Source: Archangium violaceum
Lineage (GTDB): Bacteria; Myxococcota; Myxococcia; Myxococcales; Myxococcaceae
NCBI RefSeq assembly: GCF_016887565.1
Contig: NZ_CP069396.1
Coordinates: 2,445,001-2,509,000 of the forward strand
Direction: 5' to 3'
DNA length: 64,000 bases
Below the pieces are notes generated by a model that saw nothing but the letters and a program-made list of their open reading frames with translations, was not told where the DNA came from and ran no database searches. Below are positions 33,531 to 42,163 of the stretch, piece after piece. The position numbers and the translations under genes were made by a program. Positions within the stretch are counted from its first letter, which is position 1, and each line of letters starts with the position of its first letter.

Positions 33531-34790
33531 CTACTCTTCCCAGCGCACCGCCGGGTGCCGGCGCATGATGCGGAACTGGCTCGCGCTGAAGGCCGGCGTG
33601 CCCGTAGTCGACGGGCGGTAGCTCATGAGGTTGTCGGCGCCCGTGTCGTCGAGGAGGTCGGTCGTCCCGTCCTCCTCGACGGAGTGGTACAGGCCGAGGT
33701 AGTGGCCCAGCTCGTGTGCGATGAGCCGAGCGAGGTACCCCGTCGGCCACGAGATGCGCGGTGAGCCCTCGCGGCAACCCCGACCCCGGATGAAGACGCC
33801 ATGCGCCCGCCCCGGCGCGGCCAGGCCATCCGGGATGCGCGGCACGAAGCCCTCCGGCTCGTTCGTCTTCTTCAGCACCGGGTCGGTGAGGCGCATGCAT
33901 CCCGCGAGCACCAGCGGGACCCAGCCGTCATCGGGGGCGCTTCCCCCCTCGTCACATGCGTGCAATGTGCCGTGGAATCGCTCGAGCGCTGTGTGGTCGC
34001 CTCGCTGCAAGTCGAGCGGATCCTTCACGTCCACCCGGCGGACGCGCACTGGTCGCACCGAGAGCCGCCCTGGACGCAGGAGGGCGTTCACCTCGTCGAG
34101 CGCCGCGACGAGGGCCTCGGGCAGGGGAGCGCCGTCCTCGTGGAAGACGGAGCCGGAGGTGATGGCCACCTCCAGGAGCACCACCCCTTCGCGTGTCTCC
34201 TCCACCTCGGGCAGGGTCAGCGCCTCGATGCGCAGGCGCTCCGGGTGCTCGCCGGGCCTCGTGGGTAGGAAGGTGGAGCACTCGCGCGCGGCGACACGCA
34301 CCTGGAGGCGTGAGGTCTCCGGCGGTGGCGGTTCTCCCGAGGGCAGCACGTAGAGACCCGCTCCCACCCCGACCGAGACTCGCTCGGGGCAGCTCCGGCA
34401 GTACGGGCCGTAATCCTCGAGCGAGGCTGGCGGGGTCACCCAGTTTCCCCCGGCCGCGTCCCTCACCTCGTCGAGCTGGACGCAGGCCGCCTTTCCGTCC
34501 GGCGCGGATACCCGGAGGGCCACGCCCCGCGCGTTCGTTCCGAGCTCCCCATCCACCTGACCCCCCAGGCCCTGCTCATCGAGCGGTGTCTCTCCCACCG
34601 TCAGCCAGGGGGCCCGCCACGGACTCGCCAGGGCGGCTTCGTCGAGCGCGGTCCAGCAGGAAGCGGGCGGCGTGGCGGGTGGGGGCTCGCTCGAAGTGCA
34701 GGCTCCGAGCAGCCCGAAAAACACGAGTTGCCCAAAACGCCACCTCACGGGTCCAAGCCAAGGGAAGAGGTGACAGGAGGCAGCCCGCAT
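33531..34790 (-). CDS. Metzincin-type zinc metalloprotease lipoprotein
   Basis: ATG 34790 has AGGA upstream; another ATG nine bases earlier is possible. The 419-aa precursor carries a lipobox (FGLLGACTSS). Its C-terminal third contains HELGHYLGLYHSVE, the full HExxHxxGxxH zinc site, with a Met-turn LMSYRPS about 30 residues later, so the protein is an active-site-complete metzincin (M43/reprolysin-like). The N-terminal 230 residues are Cys-containing and unassigned, possibly a pro-domain. It would act at the cell surface. It diverges from the ECF sigma gene with overlapping 5' regions, and could be its target. Confidence 0.85.
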   Translation of the reverse strand: MRAASCHLFPWLGPVRWRFGQLVFFGLLGACTSSEPPPATPPASCWTALDEAALASPWRAPWLTVGETPLDEQGLGGQVDGELGTNARGVALRVSAPDGKAACVQLDEVRDAAGGNWVTPPASLEDYGPYCRSCPERVSVGVGAGLYVLPSGEPPPPETSRLQVRVAARECSTFLPTRPGEHPERLRIEALTLPEVEETREGVVLLEVAITSGSVFHEDGAPLPEALVAALDEVNALLRPGRLSVRPVRVRRVDVKDPLDLQRGDHTALERFHGTLHACDEGGSAPDDGWVPLVLAGCMRLTDPVLKKTNEPEGFVPRIPDGLAAPGRAHGVFIRGRGCREGSPRISWPTGYLARLIAHELGHYLGLYHSVEEDGTTDLLDDTGADNLMSYRPSTTGTPAFSASQFRIMRRHPAVRWEE

Positions 34791-34885
34791 GACGACCATC
34801 CTAGTTCAACGCAGTGGCCGTGAGCTGGGAGCGCCTGGCGGGCGGGCTCGCGGGGCGGGTGCCGGTCCGATGGCGTATTTACTGG

Positions 34886-34891
34886 TACACT
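34886..34891 (+). promoter_or_regulatory. Weak -10 element before the ECF sigma gene
   Basis: TACACT in an AT-richer patch (GTATTTACTGGTACACT) lies about 30 bases before GTG 34921. No good -35 is visible. If used, it excludes the upstream ATG 34870 and supports the GTG start. Confidence 0.25.
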
Positions 34892-34920
34892 CCGGGTCTC
34901 CCTCCACCCCGAACGACGCG

Positions 34921-35472
34921 GTGAGCCGAACCGACTCACAGCAGATTGCCTCGCTCTTCGACCAGCACGGGCCCCGTGTGTACCGCCGTGCCCTGCGGTT
35001 GCTGGGCAACCCCGCCGATGCCGAGGAGGCCACGCAGGAGATCTTCATCCGCGCCCTCCGCGCCGCCCAGGGCTTCCGGCAACAGAGCCAGATGACGACG
35101 TGGCTGTATCAGATCACCACTCACTACTGCCTGAACCTCATCCGCGACCGCACGCGGCGCGCCGAGCTCCATGAGGAGCATGTGGCACCGATGGTGGACG
35201 GCACCGACAAGCCCGACCCGGCGCACCCCGATGACCTGCTGCTCCTCCGGCGGTTGCTCTCGACCGCCGACGAGCGCCAGGCCGCCGCCGCCGTGTACGT
35301 CTTCCTCGACGGCATGTCGCACGAGGAGGCCGCCGAGGTTCTCGGCGTGTCCAAGCGCACGGTGGGCAATCTGCTCGAACGGTTCCAGGCCTGGGCGGGG
35401 GCGCAGGTGTCGCAGCAGCCCCCGGAGCCCAAGAAGTCAGGTTTCCTGGGATTCGGAAGGAGGCGTTCATGA
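34921..35472 (+). CDS. ECF-type RNA polymerase sigma factor
   Basis: GTG 34921 is preferred because the product then begins MSRTDSQQIASLFDQHGPRV, the normal sigma-70 region 2 start; longer frames add unlike sequence. Region 2 is at about 8-75 (ALRLLGNPADAEEATQEIFI, WLYQITTHYCLNLIRDRTRR) and region 4 at about 125-165 (AAVYVFLDGMSHEEAAEVLG, SKRTVGNLLERF). At 183 aa it is a typical ECF factor. Its stop overlaps the start of the next gene (ATGA), which encodes a zinc-finger anti-sigma-like protein, so release-type regulation is likely. The operon continues into a caspase-like protein. Confidence 0.9.
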   Translation: MSRTDSQQIASLFDQHGPRVYRRALRLLGNPADAEEATQEIFIRALRAAQGFRQQSQMTTWLYQITTHYCLNLIRDRTRRAELHEEHVAPMVDGTDKPDPAHPDDLLLLRRLLSTADERQAAAAVYVFLDGMSHEEAAEVLGVSKRTVGNLLERFQAWAGAQVSQQPPEPKKSGFLGFGRRRS

Positions 35473-36236
35473 ACCCGCCCGACTTCGGTGCCCTGAGGAC
35501 GGGGCGCCCGGATTGTCCGTCTGACTTCACGCTGGATCGGCTCCACGCGGGTGAGCTTCCCAAGGAGGACACCCTGAAGGCCGAGCGTCACGTCGCGGGC
35601 TGCGTGGAGTGTGGCGCGCGCATGACGGAGCGCCGGGCCGGCTTCGGTGCCATCGAGGGTGTGGACCCGCGCGTGATGCTGGCGCGCATCCGGACCGGGC
35701 TCGACAAGCCCGCTCCACTCCCCGAGCGGCTCCTCGGCTGGTTACGCCAGCGGAGCGCCCCATTCGCGGCGGCGGCCGCCGCGGCCGTCGTCCTCCTGGT
35801 GGTCAGCACCCAGCAGGTGCGGCCTCCGGAGAATCGAGCGAAGGGCTCCCTCGCGCTGCACGTGTTCCGGTTCGCGGGCGACCACTCGGAGGAGACGGTC
35901 AGCGGGGGTGCCTTCAAGCCTGGAGATCGGCTCCGCTTCGTCGTCGACCTGCCGGCGGAGGGCCATGTGACGGTGCTCGGTGTCGAGTCGTCCGGGGCGC
36001 TCTATACCGCGTGGCCCTTCGAGCCCGGGGTGCAGACGCGCTTCGCCGAGGGCACCGGCATCGCGCTCCCCGGCGCGGTGTCGCTCGACGAGAAGCCGGG
36101 CCGCGAGACCCTCTACCTCGTGCACTGTCCGGTCGAGGTGGGTCCGCCGAACTGCACCTCCCAGGGAGCCATCGCCGCGCCCGTGTGCCCCGCCGGTTGT
36201 GTGACCACTCCGTTCATCCTGGTGAAGGCACCATGA
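35469..36236 (+). CDS. Anti-sigma-like membrane protein with DUF4384-type outer domain
   Basis: The 255-aa product starts inside the sigma gene's stop. Residues about 20-55 carry a zinc-binding anti-sigma motif (KAERHVAGCVECGARM, H-x3-C-x2-C). A transmembrane helix follows at about 97-115 (FAAAAAAAVVLLVVST). The outer part (130-255) resembles DUF4384: FKPGDRLRFVVDLPAEGHVT, YTAWPFEPG. This is the layout of a membrane anti-sigma factor holding the upstream ECF sigma and sensing the periplasm. The last bases overlap the caspase gene start (ATGA). Confidence 0.8.
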   Translation: MNPPDFGALRTGRPDCPSDFTLDRLHAGELPKEDTLKAERHVAGCVECGARMTERRAGFGAIEGVDPRVMLARIRTGLDKPAPLPERLLGWLRQRSAPFAAAAAAAVVLLVVSTQQVRPPENRAKGSLALHVFRFAGDHSEETVSGGAFKPGDRLRFVVDLPAEGHVTVLGVESSGALYTAWPFEPGVQTRFAEGTGIALPGAVSLDEKPGRETLYLVHCPVEVGPPNCTSQGAIAAPVCPAGCVTTPFILVKAP

Positions 36237-37822
36237 GCCTCGGGAGGGCGGTGCTCCTGTGGCTCGTCCTCGGGGTGCTCGCGCCCTTCACGGCCCGGGC
36301 CCTCCCCGAACACACCTGGGTCGTGGCCATCGGTCACAACGACGGCGCCCCCAACGAGGTGAGCCTGCTGTACGCCGAGCAGGACGCCCGGGCCCTCTCC
36401 AACGTCCTGCGTGAGTACGGAGGCATCTCCTCCCGGCGCACGCTGCTGTTGCTCGGAGAGGACGCGGCCTCGGTCCGGCGCGCGCTCCAGGACGTGAACG
36501 CCGCCATCCGCGCCCGGGCCGGCGAGGGTCATCCCACCGCGCTCGTGGTCTTCTATTCGGGCCATGCCGACGCGGCGGCGCTCCACCTCGGAGGCACCGA
36601 GCTGCCGCTCGAGGAGCTGAAGACGCTGGTCCAGGGCTCGCCCGCGGGGGTGCGCCTGCTCGTGCTCGATGCGTGCCGCTCGGGGACGGTGACGCGCGTG
36701 AAGGGCGTCAACGCCGCGGAGAGCTTCGACATCACCCTGAGCAACGAGGTGGCCACCGAGGGCCTGGCCATCATCACCTCGAGCGGCGCGAGCGAGGCGA
36801 GCCAGGAGTCGGATCGGCTCAGTGGCTCGTTTTTCACCCACCACCTGGTGAACGCGCTGCGCGGCGCGGCCGACGAGGATGACGACGGCAAGGTGACGCT
36901 GACCGAGGCGTATGGCTACACCTATGCGCAGACGCTCCGCTCGAGCGGGCAGACGGTGGCGCTCCAGCACCCGACCTACTCCTGGGAGGTGAAGGGGCGC
37001 GGCGAGCTCGTGCTGTCGACACCGGCCGAGCCGCGAGGGCGCTCGGGCCGGCTGCGGCTCGGCGAGGCCGCGCTCTACCTCATCATGGAGGGACGGCAGG
37101 GGGGACCGGTGGTGGCGGAGGCCTCGCCACAGGGCCAGCGGCGGGAGCTGTCCCTGCCCGCGGGCAACTACTTCGTGCAGCAGCGCAAGGCCGACGAGTA
37201 CCGCGAGTACCAGGTGGCCCTCGCCGCGGGCTCCGTGGTGGAGCTCGCCAAGCTGCCCTTCGAGACCGTCCGCTATGACCGGCTCGTGCGTCGCCGTGGC
37301 GGCCCGAAGCCCTACACGCAGCACCTCAGCCTGCTCGGAGGAGCCCGGGGGCAGATGCTCGTGGGCGAGGGCATCACGCCCCAGTTCCAGCTCGGCTATG
37401 GGCTCGACTTCGAGTGGGGTTCCATCGGCGCGCGGCTGCGCGGAATGACGATCCAGGGCCCCGGCTCCGACGGGCTGCTGGTGCGCCGCCACGACGAGCT
37501 CGGGCTGGGGCTGACCCTGCTGCGCTTCGTCGACCTCAAGCCCGTGAGCGTGGCGTTCGGGCTCTTCGTCGAGGGAGTGCTCCACCGGCAGGTCTTCGAC
37601 TCGGACCGGCTCGTCACGAACCGGCGGGCCTGGGGCGCGGGCTTTGGCGGCATCCTGCTGGTGGAGAGATATCTCGGCGCGGGAATGTCCCTCCGCCTCG
37701 AGGGCGGGCCGGTGAGCGGGCTCTTCCCTCATGCCGTGGTCAAGGGCGGGGAGGAAGTGGACCGCGAGCTGCTGACGCCCCTCACCTGGTGGGGCACGGG
37801 AGGAATCGTATGGCGCTGGTGA
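36233..37822 (+). CDS. Secreted caspase-family (C14) protein with beta-barrel-like C-terminus
   Basis: ATG 36233 is chosen because it overlaps the previous stop and opens a signal peptide (RAVLLWLVLGVLAPFTARA). The caspase-like fold spans about 25-260, with His111 in VVFYSGHAD and Cys148 in LLVLDACRSG, so the dyad is intact. An EDDDGKVTLTEAY EF-hand-like loop follows. The last 200 residues are alternating strands ending in Trp (GGIVWRW), like an outer-membrane barrel or a transporter-like domain. A 529-aa protease exported under ECF control is inferred. Its substrate is unknown. Confidence 0.85.
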   Translation: MSLGRAVLLWLVLGVLAPFTARALPEHTWVVAIGHNDGAPNEVSLLYAEQDARALSNVLREYGGISSRRTLLLLGEDAASVRRALQDVNAAIRARAGEGHPTALVVFYSGHADAAALHLGGTELPLEELKTLVQGSPAGVRLLVLDACRSGTVTRVKGVNAAESFDITLSNEVATEGLAIITSSGASEASQESDRLSGSFFTHHLVNALRGAADEDDDGKVTLTEAYGYTYAQTLRSSGQTVALQHPTYSWEVKGRGELVLSTPAEPRGRSGRLRLGEAALYLIMEGRQGGPVVAEASPQGQRRELSLPAGNYFVQQRKADEYREYQVALAAGSVVELAKLPFETVRYDRLVRRRGGPKPYTQHLSLLGGARGQMLVGEGITPQFQLGYGLDFEWGSIGARLRGMTIQGPGSDGLLVRRHDELGLGLTLLRFVDLKPVSVAFGLFVEGVLHRQVFDSDRLVTNRRAWGAGFGGILLVERYLGAGMSLRLEGGPVSGLFPHAVVKGGEEVDRELLTPLTWWGTGGIVWRW

Positions 37823-38724
37823 GGGGGCTCGCCGGGGTGCTCGCGGGGGTGATGCTCTCCTGCGGGGATTCGATCGTCGACGGGACGTACTCGGGGACGC
37901 CGCGGTTCATCGTGAATGGCTCGGTGGGCGGTACCTCGGAGTACGTCGACCCGGAGCATCCCGGGGTGCGCATCGGGGTGTTCTGGAGTGTCAAGGCGAA
38001 GGAGCAGGGCGCCGATGACATCCTGGTCGAGCAGCCGGCGGCGGCCATCCGCGCGGAGTACTACCGGCCCTTCGAGCTGAAGCTGTTCGACGAGCCCGGT
38101 GCCCAGCACCTCGTCACCACGCCCGCTGGCGCGCGGTATGGCGTCGCGTGGCTCGCGGCCTACCAGGATGCGAACGGCAATGGTCGAAGGGATGAGGCGG
38201 AGCCGCTCATCGGTGGCTCGTCCGGGAGGGTGTTGATTCGCGCGCTCGATGCGCTGCCCGCCCGGGATTCGCCCACTGGCGCCGCGCTCGCCTCGGGTTG
38301 GCACATCGTCGCGCTTCCGCTCGACTGTCCGCGCTCCGGTCCCCGCACCCAGCCCGTGGCGGATGGGGAATGCGGGGTGCCACTTGGACTCCCCTGCAAG
38401 AGCGACGCGGAATGTGGAGGCGGCGTGTGCGTCCACGACTTCATCGGGCCGTGGCCCACCGGCGCCTGCCTCATTGCGGAGCCTCCGCCGAACGGATGCC
38501 GCCAGCGTGGCTCGGTCCTCCTGAGGGATCCGAGCGATTCAACGAAGGCGTATTGGCTGAAGGCCTGTACGGTGTCAGAAGAGTGCGGGCGTGGTCCTCC
38601 CTACCAGTGCGATCAGCAGATCCGGGGGTGCCGGCCCAGCAGCGGTGTCCAGGTGGACATGAATGACCGCGGGCCGCCGCGCTCCTACTGCCGGCCCCCG
38701 GAGGGAGCACCTCCGCCGCCCTAG
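37810..38724 (+). CDS. Cys-rich lipoprotein of the ECF operon
   Basis: ATG 37810 lies 13 bases inside the previous gene and opens a lipobox (VLAGVMLSC, Cys18). The 304-aa product has a beta-sandwich first half (RIGVFWSVKAKEQGADD, YGVAWLAAYQDANGNGRRDE, a calcium-loop-like DxNxNGxxD) and a Cys-rich second half (CPRSGPRTQPVADGECG, CKSDAECGGGVC, CTVSEECGRGPPYQC, disulphide knots). I do not recognise the family as a whole. It is the last gene of the sigma/anti-sigma/caspase operon and probably acts in the same envelope compartment. Confidence 0.75.
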   Translation: MALVRGLAGVLAGVMLSCGDSIVDGTYSGTPRFIVNGSVGGTSEYVDPEHPGVRIGVFWSVKAKEQGADDILVEQPAAAIRAEYYRPFELKLFDEPGAQHLVTTPAGARYGVAWLAAYQDANGNGRRDEAEPLIGGSSGRVLIRALDALPARDSPTGAALASGWHIVALPLDCPRSGPRTQPVADGECGVPLGLPCKSDAECGGGVCVHDFIGPWPTGACLIAEPPPNGCRQRGSVLLRDPSDSTKAYWLKACTVSEECGRGPPYQCDQQIRGCRPSSGVQVDMNDRGPPRSYCRPPEGAPPPP

Positions 38725-38729
38725 GACGC

Positions 38730-39803
38730 TCACTCCGCGAGCTCCGTGGCTCCTCCATCCTTGGTCAGCGGGAGGACGGTCGCCCCGGCGTGCTCCTCCA
38801 GCGCCGTGGCGAGCTCGCGCGCATGCGTGGTGACGAACACCTGTCCCCGGCGGCTCGCGCTGGCGATGAGCCGCCCCAGCGGTCGCAGCAGTGACGGGTG
38901 CAGGCTGGTCTCCGGCTCGTTGAGGGCGAGGAAGGGTGGAGGGCGCGGAGAGAGCAGGGCGGCCAGCAGGCACAGGTAGCGCAGCGTCCCGTCGGACAGC
39001 TCCGACGCCTCCAACGGGCGTTGCAGGCCGGGCATGCTCATGCGGAAGGAGAAGCGTCCGTCCTCGCCGCCGAGCTCCAGTCTCGAGCCGGGGAAGGCGC
39101 TCTCCACGGCCGCCTGCAGCCCCCGATCATCGCCGATGTGGTCGATGGTCATCAGCGCCGCCGCCAGGTCCCTCCCGTCGTGTGCGAGCGCGGGCGTGCG
39201 CACGCCCACCTGCGCGTGGCGCAGCGGCGAGGCCGGGTCGGTCCGGAAGTGGTGGTAGAAGCGCCAGCGGAGCAGCTCCGCGCGCAGCACGCTCAGCAGC
39301 GGGAAGCGGTGTGGCTCCGCTATCTGCGCCAGCACGGACTCATTGCCCCACAGCTCGGCGGCGAAGGTGGTGCGGTTGCCCTCCGCGTCGCGCGCGAAGA
39401 CGCTCCGGGAGCGGCGCTCGGCCACCACGTGCCGGCGCTTTCCCTCGTGGAGCCAGACCGTCTCCTCCTTCACGTCCGGATCCAACGCGAAGGGCCCTTC
39501 CGGGGGAGGCACCAGCCCGCAGGACAGCTCGTAGGCCAGGTCGTCCAGCCGCACGCCCACCGTGAGGCGTGCCGCGTCTCCCTTCTTGCGCGGGCCCGCC
39601 CAGAGCACGGAGGGCATCCCGCCCTCCTCGGACAGCATGCGCGACAGCGTCCCCTCGGCGGCCGCGTGCAGCAGTTGCAGCGCGCGGTACACGTTCGTCT
39701 TCCCGCTCCCGTTGGGCCCCACCACCACCGTCACCGGGGCGAGCGGGAAGCGCAGCGATTGCACCGAGCGGTAGCCGGCGATCCACAGCTCTTGGACGGG
39801 CAT
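38730..39803 (-). CDS. AAA family (RecF/ABC-like) ATPase
   Basis: The 357-aa protein has Walker A GPNGSGKTN at about 29-37, an ABC signature-like LSDGTLRYL at about 268-276, Walker B ALNEPETSLHPSLL, and the D-loop/switch VFVTTHARELATAL. This is the AAA_21 group related to RecF and Old nucleases, but with no TOPRIM domain. Such ATPases serve in DNA repair, toxin or defence systems; no partner gene is adjacent on the same strand. It converges on the ECF operon with a five-base gap. Confidence 0.85.
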   Translation of the reverse strand: MPVQELWIAGYRSVQSLRFPLAPVTVVVGPNGSGKTNVYRALQLLHAAAEGTLSRMLSEEGGMPSVLWAGPRKKGDAARLTVGVRLDDLAYELSCGLVPPPEGPFALDPDVKEETVWLHEGKRRHVVAERRSRSVFARDAEGNRTTFAAELWGNESVLAQIAEPHRFPLLSVLRAELLRWRFYHHFRTDPASPLRHAQVGVRTPALAHDGRDLAAALMTIDHIGDDRGLQAAVESAFPGSRLELGGEDGRFSFRMSMPGLQRPLEASELSDGTLRYLCLLAALLSPRPPPFLALNEPETSLHPSLLRPLGRLIASASRRGQVFVTTHARELATALEEHAGATVLPLTKDGGATELAE

Positions 39804-39814
39804 GCGCGAGCGTC

Positions 39815-40639
39815 CTACCTGCCCTTGCGCCAGGCCTCCAGCTCCGCCTTCTTGCTCACGCCTATCTGGTCGAGCTTCTTCTGCCAGGTGTCACGGTGGG
39901 GCCGGAGTGCCTCGACGAGCGCGCGCGCCACCACGAGGTTGCGGTACCACTTCGTGTCCGCGGGGACGATCGTCCACGGGGCCTGCTTGCTGGACGTGCG
40001 CGAGAGGACCTCTTCGTACGCCTTCGTGTAGTCGTCCCAGTGCTCCCGGTCCTCCCAGTCCCCGGCGTTGATCTTCCACGCCTTGCGCGGCTCCTTCTCC
40101 CGTGACAGCAGGCGCTTCTCCTGCTCCTCCCGGCTGATGTGGAGGAAGAACTTGAGGATGATGGTGCCGTGCTCGACGAGCAGCTCCTCGAAGTCGCGGA
40201 TGTGCCCGTAGCGCTCCTTCCAGAGCGACTCCGGGACGAGCTTCTGCACGCGCACGACGAGCACGTCCTCGTAGTGCGAGCGGTTGAAGATGGCGAGCTC
40301 GCCCTTGCGCGGCGTGTGGCGGTGGATGCGCCAGAGGAAGTCGTGCTCCCGCTCCTCCTCGGTGGGGACGCCGAAGGAGGTGACGCTGACGCCTCGGGGA
40401 TTGAGAAAGCCCGCCACCCCCTTGATGGTCCCGTCCTTCCCGGCCGTGTCACGGCCCTGGAGCACGATGAGCACGGAGTTCATCCGCGCGCCCCACAGCA
40501 GGTCCTGCAGGTCGAAGAGCTCCTCGCCGAGCGTCTCCAGCTCCCGCTTCGCCTCGTCCCGATCCACGTTCTTCGGGGGCTCCGTGGGAATGCTCTCGAG
40601 CCTGACCTTCTCGCCCTGCTTGTCGATGGTGAAGTCCAT
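39815..40639 (-). CDS. ppk2: Polyphosphate kinase 2 family protein
   Basis: ATG 40639 follows GGAGGGG. The 274-aa protein is a full-length single-domain PPK2, with Walker A GRDTAGKDGTIKG at about 70-82, IFNRSHYEDVLVVRV (the Walker B-like region), and the lid segment HISREEQEKRLLSREKEP. The C-terminus is VVARALVEALRPH. PPK2 enzymes phosphorylate nucleoside mono- or diphosphates with polyphosphate. Which class this is cannot be told by eye. It ends 11 bases upstream of the AAA ATPase start and may be in one transcript with it. Confidence 0.92.
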   Translation of the reverse strand: MDFTIDKQGEKVRLESIPTEPPKNVDRDEAKRELETLGEELFDLQDLLWGARMNSVLIVLQGRDTAGKDGTIKGVAGFLNPRGVSVTSFGVPTEEEREHDFLWRIHRHTPRKGELAIFNRSHYEDVLVVRVQKLVPESLWKERYGHIRDFEELLVEHGTIILKFFLHISREEQEKRLLSREKEPRKAWKINAGDWEDREHWDDYTKAYEEVLSRTSSKQAPWTIVPADTKWYRNLVVARALVEALRPHRDTWQKKLDQIGVSKKAELEAWRKGR

Positions 40640-40931
40640 GTGCCCCTCCCCGAGGGAGGGGAGGTTCCCATGGGGGCCCGGGCCTGACAATGACCCGGGC
40701 GACAATGAAAGAGTACAAGTGCCGTGACACGGCAATCCCCCTCGGGACCGGCCGTGAGTGCCTCGAAAGAGGGTCGGGAGCCGCTGTCCGGGCGCTCTCC
40801 ACCGTGCCTGTACCGTGACCTGACACTCGGTGGAGCCGTCACGGTGCCGTCACACCCGGTTCGCTAGATGCTCGCTCCTGGTTGGATCAGGCGCATGGGG
40901 GGACTCCTGCGCCCATACCCAGGAGAGGTAC

Positions 40932-42101
40932 ATGAAGAACGCCGAGGCGCGAAAGGTGTTGGATGCGGTGAGGGAGCTGGCTCCAGTCATCGCCTCCCGG
41001 GCGGCGGACATCGAATCGGGGCGGCGGTTGCCGTTGGATGTGGTCGGCCAGCTCAAGCAGGCGGGGGTCTTCCGGCTGTTCGTGCCCCGGAGTCACGGTG
41101 GCTACGAGGGGGACCTGCATGCCGGCATGGAGCTCATGGAGACGCTGGCCCGGGCGGATGGCGCCACGGCCTGGACGACGATGATCGGCGCGGAGAGCCC
41201 GCACATCTTCGCGCTCCTGCCGCGCGAGACCTTCGATGCCATCTACTCGGGAGGGCCGGACGTCCTCGTGGCCGGTGCCTTCAACGCGCAGGGGCAGGCG
41301 GTGGTGGAGGAGGGGGGCTATCGCGTCAATGGCCGTTGGGGCTTCGCCTCGGGCTGTCAGCACGCGGACTGGCTGTTCGGCAACTGTGTCGTCCTGAAGG
41401 ACGGACAGCCGCTCCCGGGTCCCACCGAGGGCGCGCCTCGGACCCGGGGCATGTTCCTGCGGGCCGGCGAGGTGCGCATCATCGACACCTGGAACGTGCT
41501 CGGCCTGAGGGGCACGGGCAGCCATGACATCGCGATGGAGAACGCCTTCTGCCCCGAGGCGTACTCCTTCGACATCTTCCTCGGCACTCCCAGTGTGCCG
41601 GTGCCGGGTCTCACCGCGCCCCTGCTGCACTTCGTGCTGCACATGGCGGCGGTGGCGCTGGGCATCGCCCAGGGCGCGGTGGATGACCTGGTGACGCTCG
41701 TCGGGATGGGAAAGCGGCGGCTGTACGCCCGCGTCCCGCTGGTCGAGTCCCCCGTGTTCCAGCTCGAGCTCGGCCGCGCCGACACGAGCGTGCGGGCCGC
41801 CCGGGGGCTGTTGAGAGACCTCTCCCACGAGTTCTGGGCCGCGTGCGAGGGCAACCCCGCCGCCATTCCCGCCCTGGCCCCGCGCGCCTCGGCCGCCCTG
41901 GCCTGGGTGACGGAGACGGCGGCCGAGGTCGTGGGCAAGTGCTACCAGTCGGGTGGCGCCAGCTCGCTCAAGGATGGCTCGTCCCTGCAAAGACGCTTCC
42001 GTGACATCCACACCTTCAGGCAGCATGCGGCTGCCGCTGAGGGGTGGTTTGGCCAGGCCGGGGCCTCCCTCCTCGGGCAGCCGACGGGCTTCTGGACATG
42101 A
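40932..42101 (+). CDS. Acyl-CoA dehydrogenase-fold flavoprotein (group D monooxygenase-like)
   Basis: ATG 40932 follows AGGAGAGG. The 389-aa protein has the three ACAD domains: an N-terminal helical part (QLKQAGVFRLFVPRSHGGYE), a beta domain (YRVNGRWGFASGCQHADWLF, DTWNVLGLRGTGSHDIAMEN), and a C-terminal helical bundle. The usual catalytic Glu of true dehydrogenases is not obvious, and the sequence resembles flavin-dependent monooxygenases of the HsaA/DszC type. Its stop overlaps the possible ATG of a BTAD/AAA regulator, so the two are coupled and the regulator may control this enzyme. Confidence 0.8.
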   Translation: MKNAEARKVLDAVRELAPVIASRAADIESGRRLPLDVVGQLKQAGVFRLFVPRSHGGYEGDLHAGMELMETLARADGATAWTTMIGAESPHIFALLPRETFDAIYSGGPDVLVAGAFNAQGQAVVEEGGYRVNGRWGFASGCQHADWLFGNCVVLKDGQPLPGPTEGAPRTRGMFLRAGEVRIIDTWNVLGLRGTGSHDIAMENAFCPEAYSFDIFLGTPSVPVPGLTAPLLHFVLHMAAVALGIAQGAVDDLVTLVGMGKRRLYARVPLVESPVFQLELGRADTSVRAARGLLRDLSHEFWAACEGNPAAIPALAPRASAALAWVTETAAEVVGKCYQSGGASSLKDGSSLQRRFRDIHTFRQHAAAAEGWFGQAGASLLGQPTGFWT

Positions 42102-42163
42102 TCGTCCAGGAGTGGTGGCCCCACGGTCATCCCGGCTGCTCCTGGGAGCGGGAAGGGGAGCAC

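Noticed and set aside
35609-36232. Long open frame upstream of the caspase-like gene, continuous with it
   Set aside because: It is the out-of-frame shadow of the anti-sigma gene; the signal peptide and the ATGA overlap place the caspase start at 36233.
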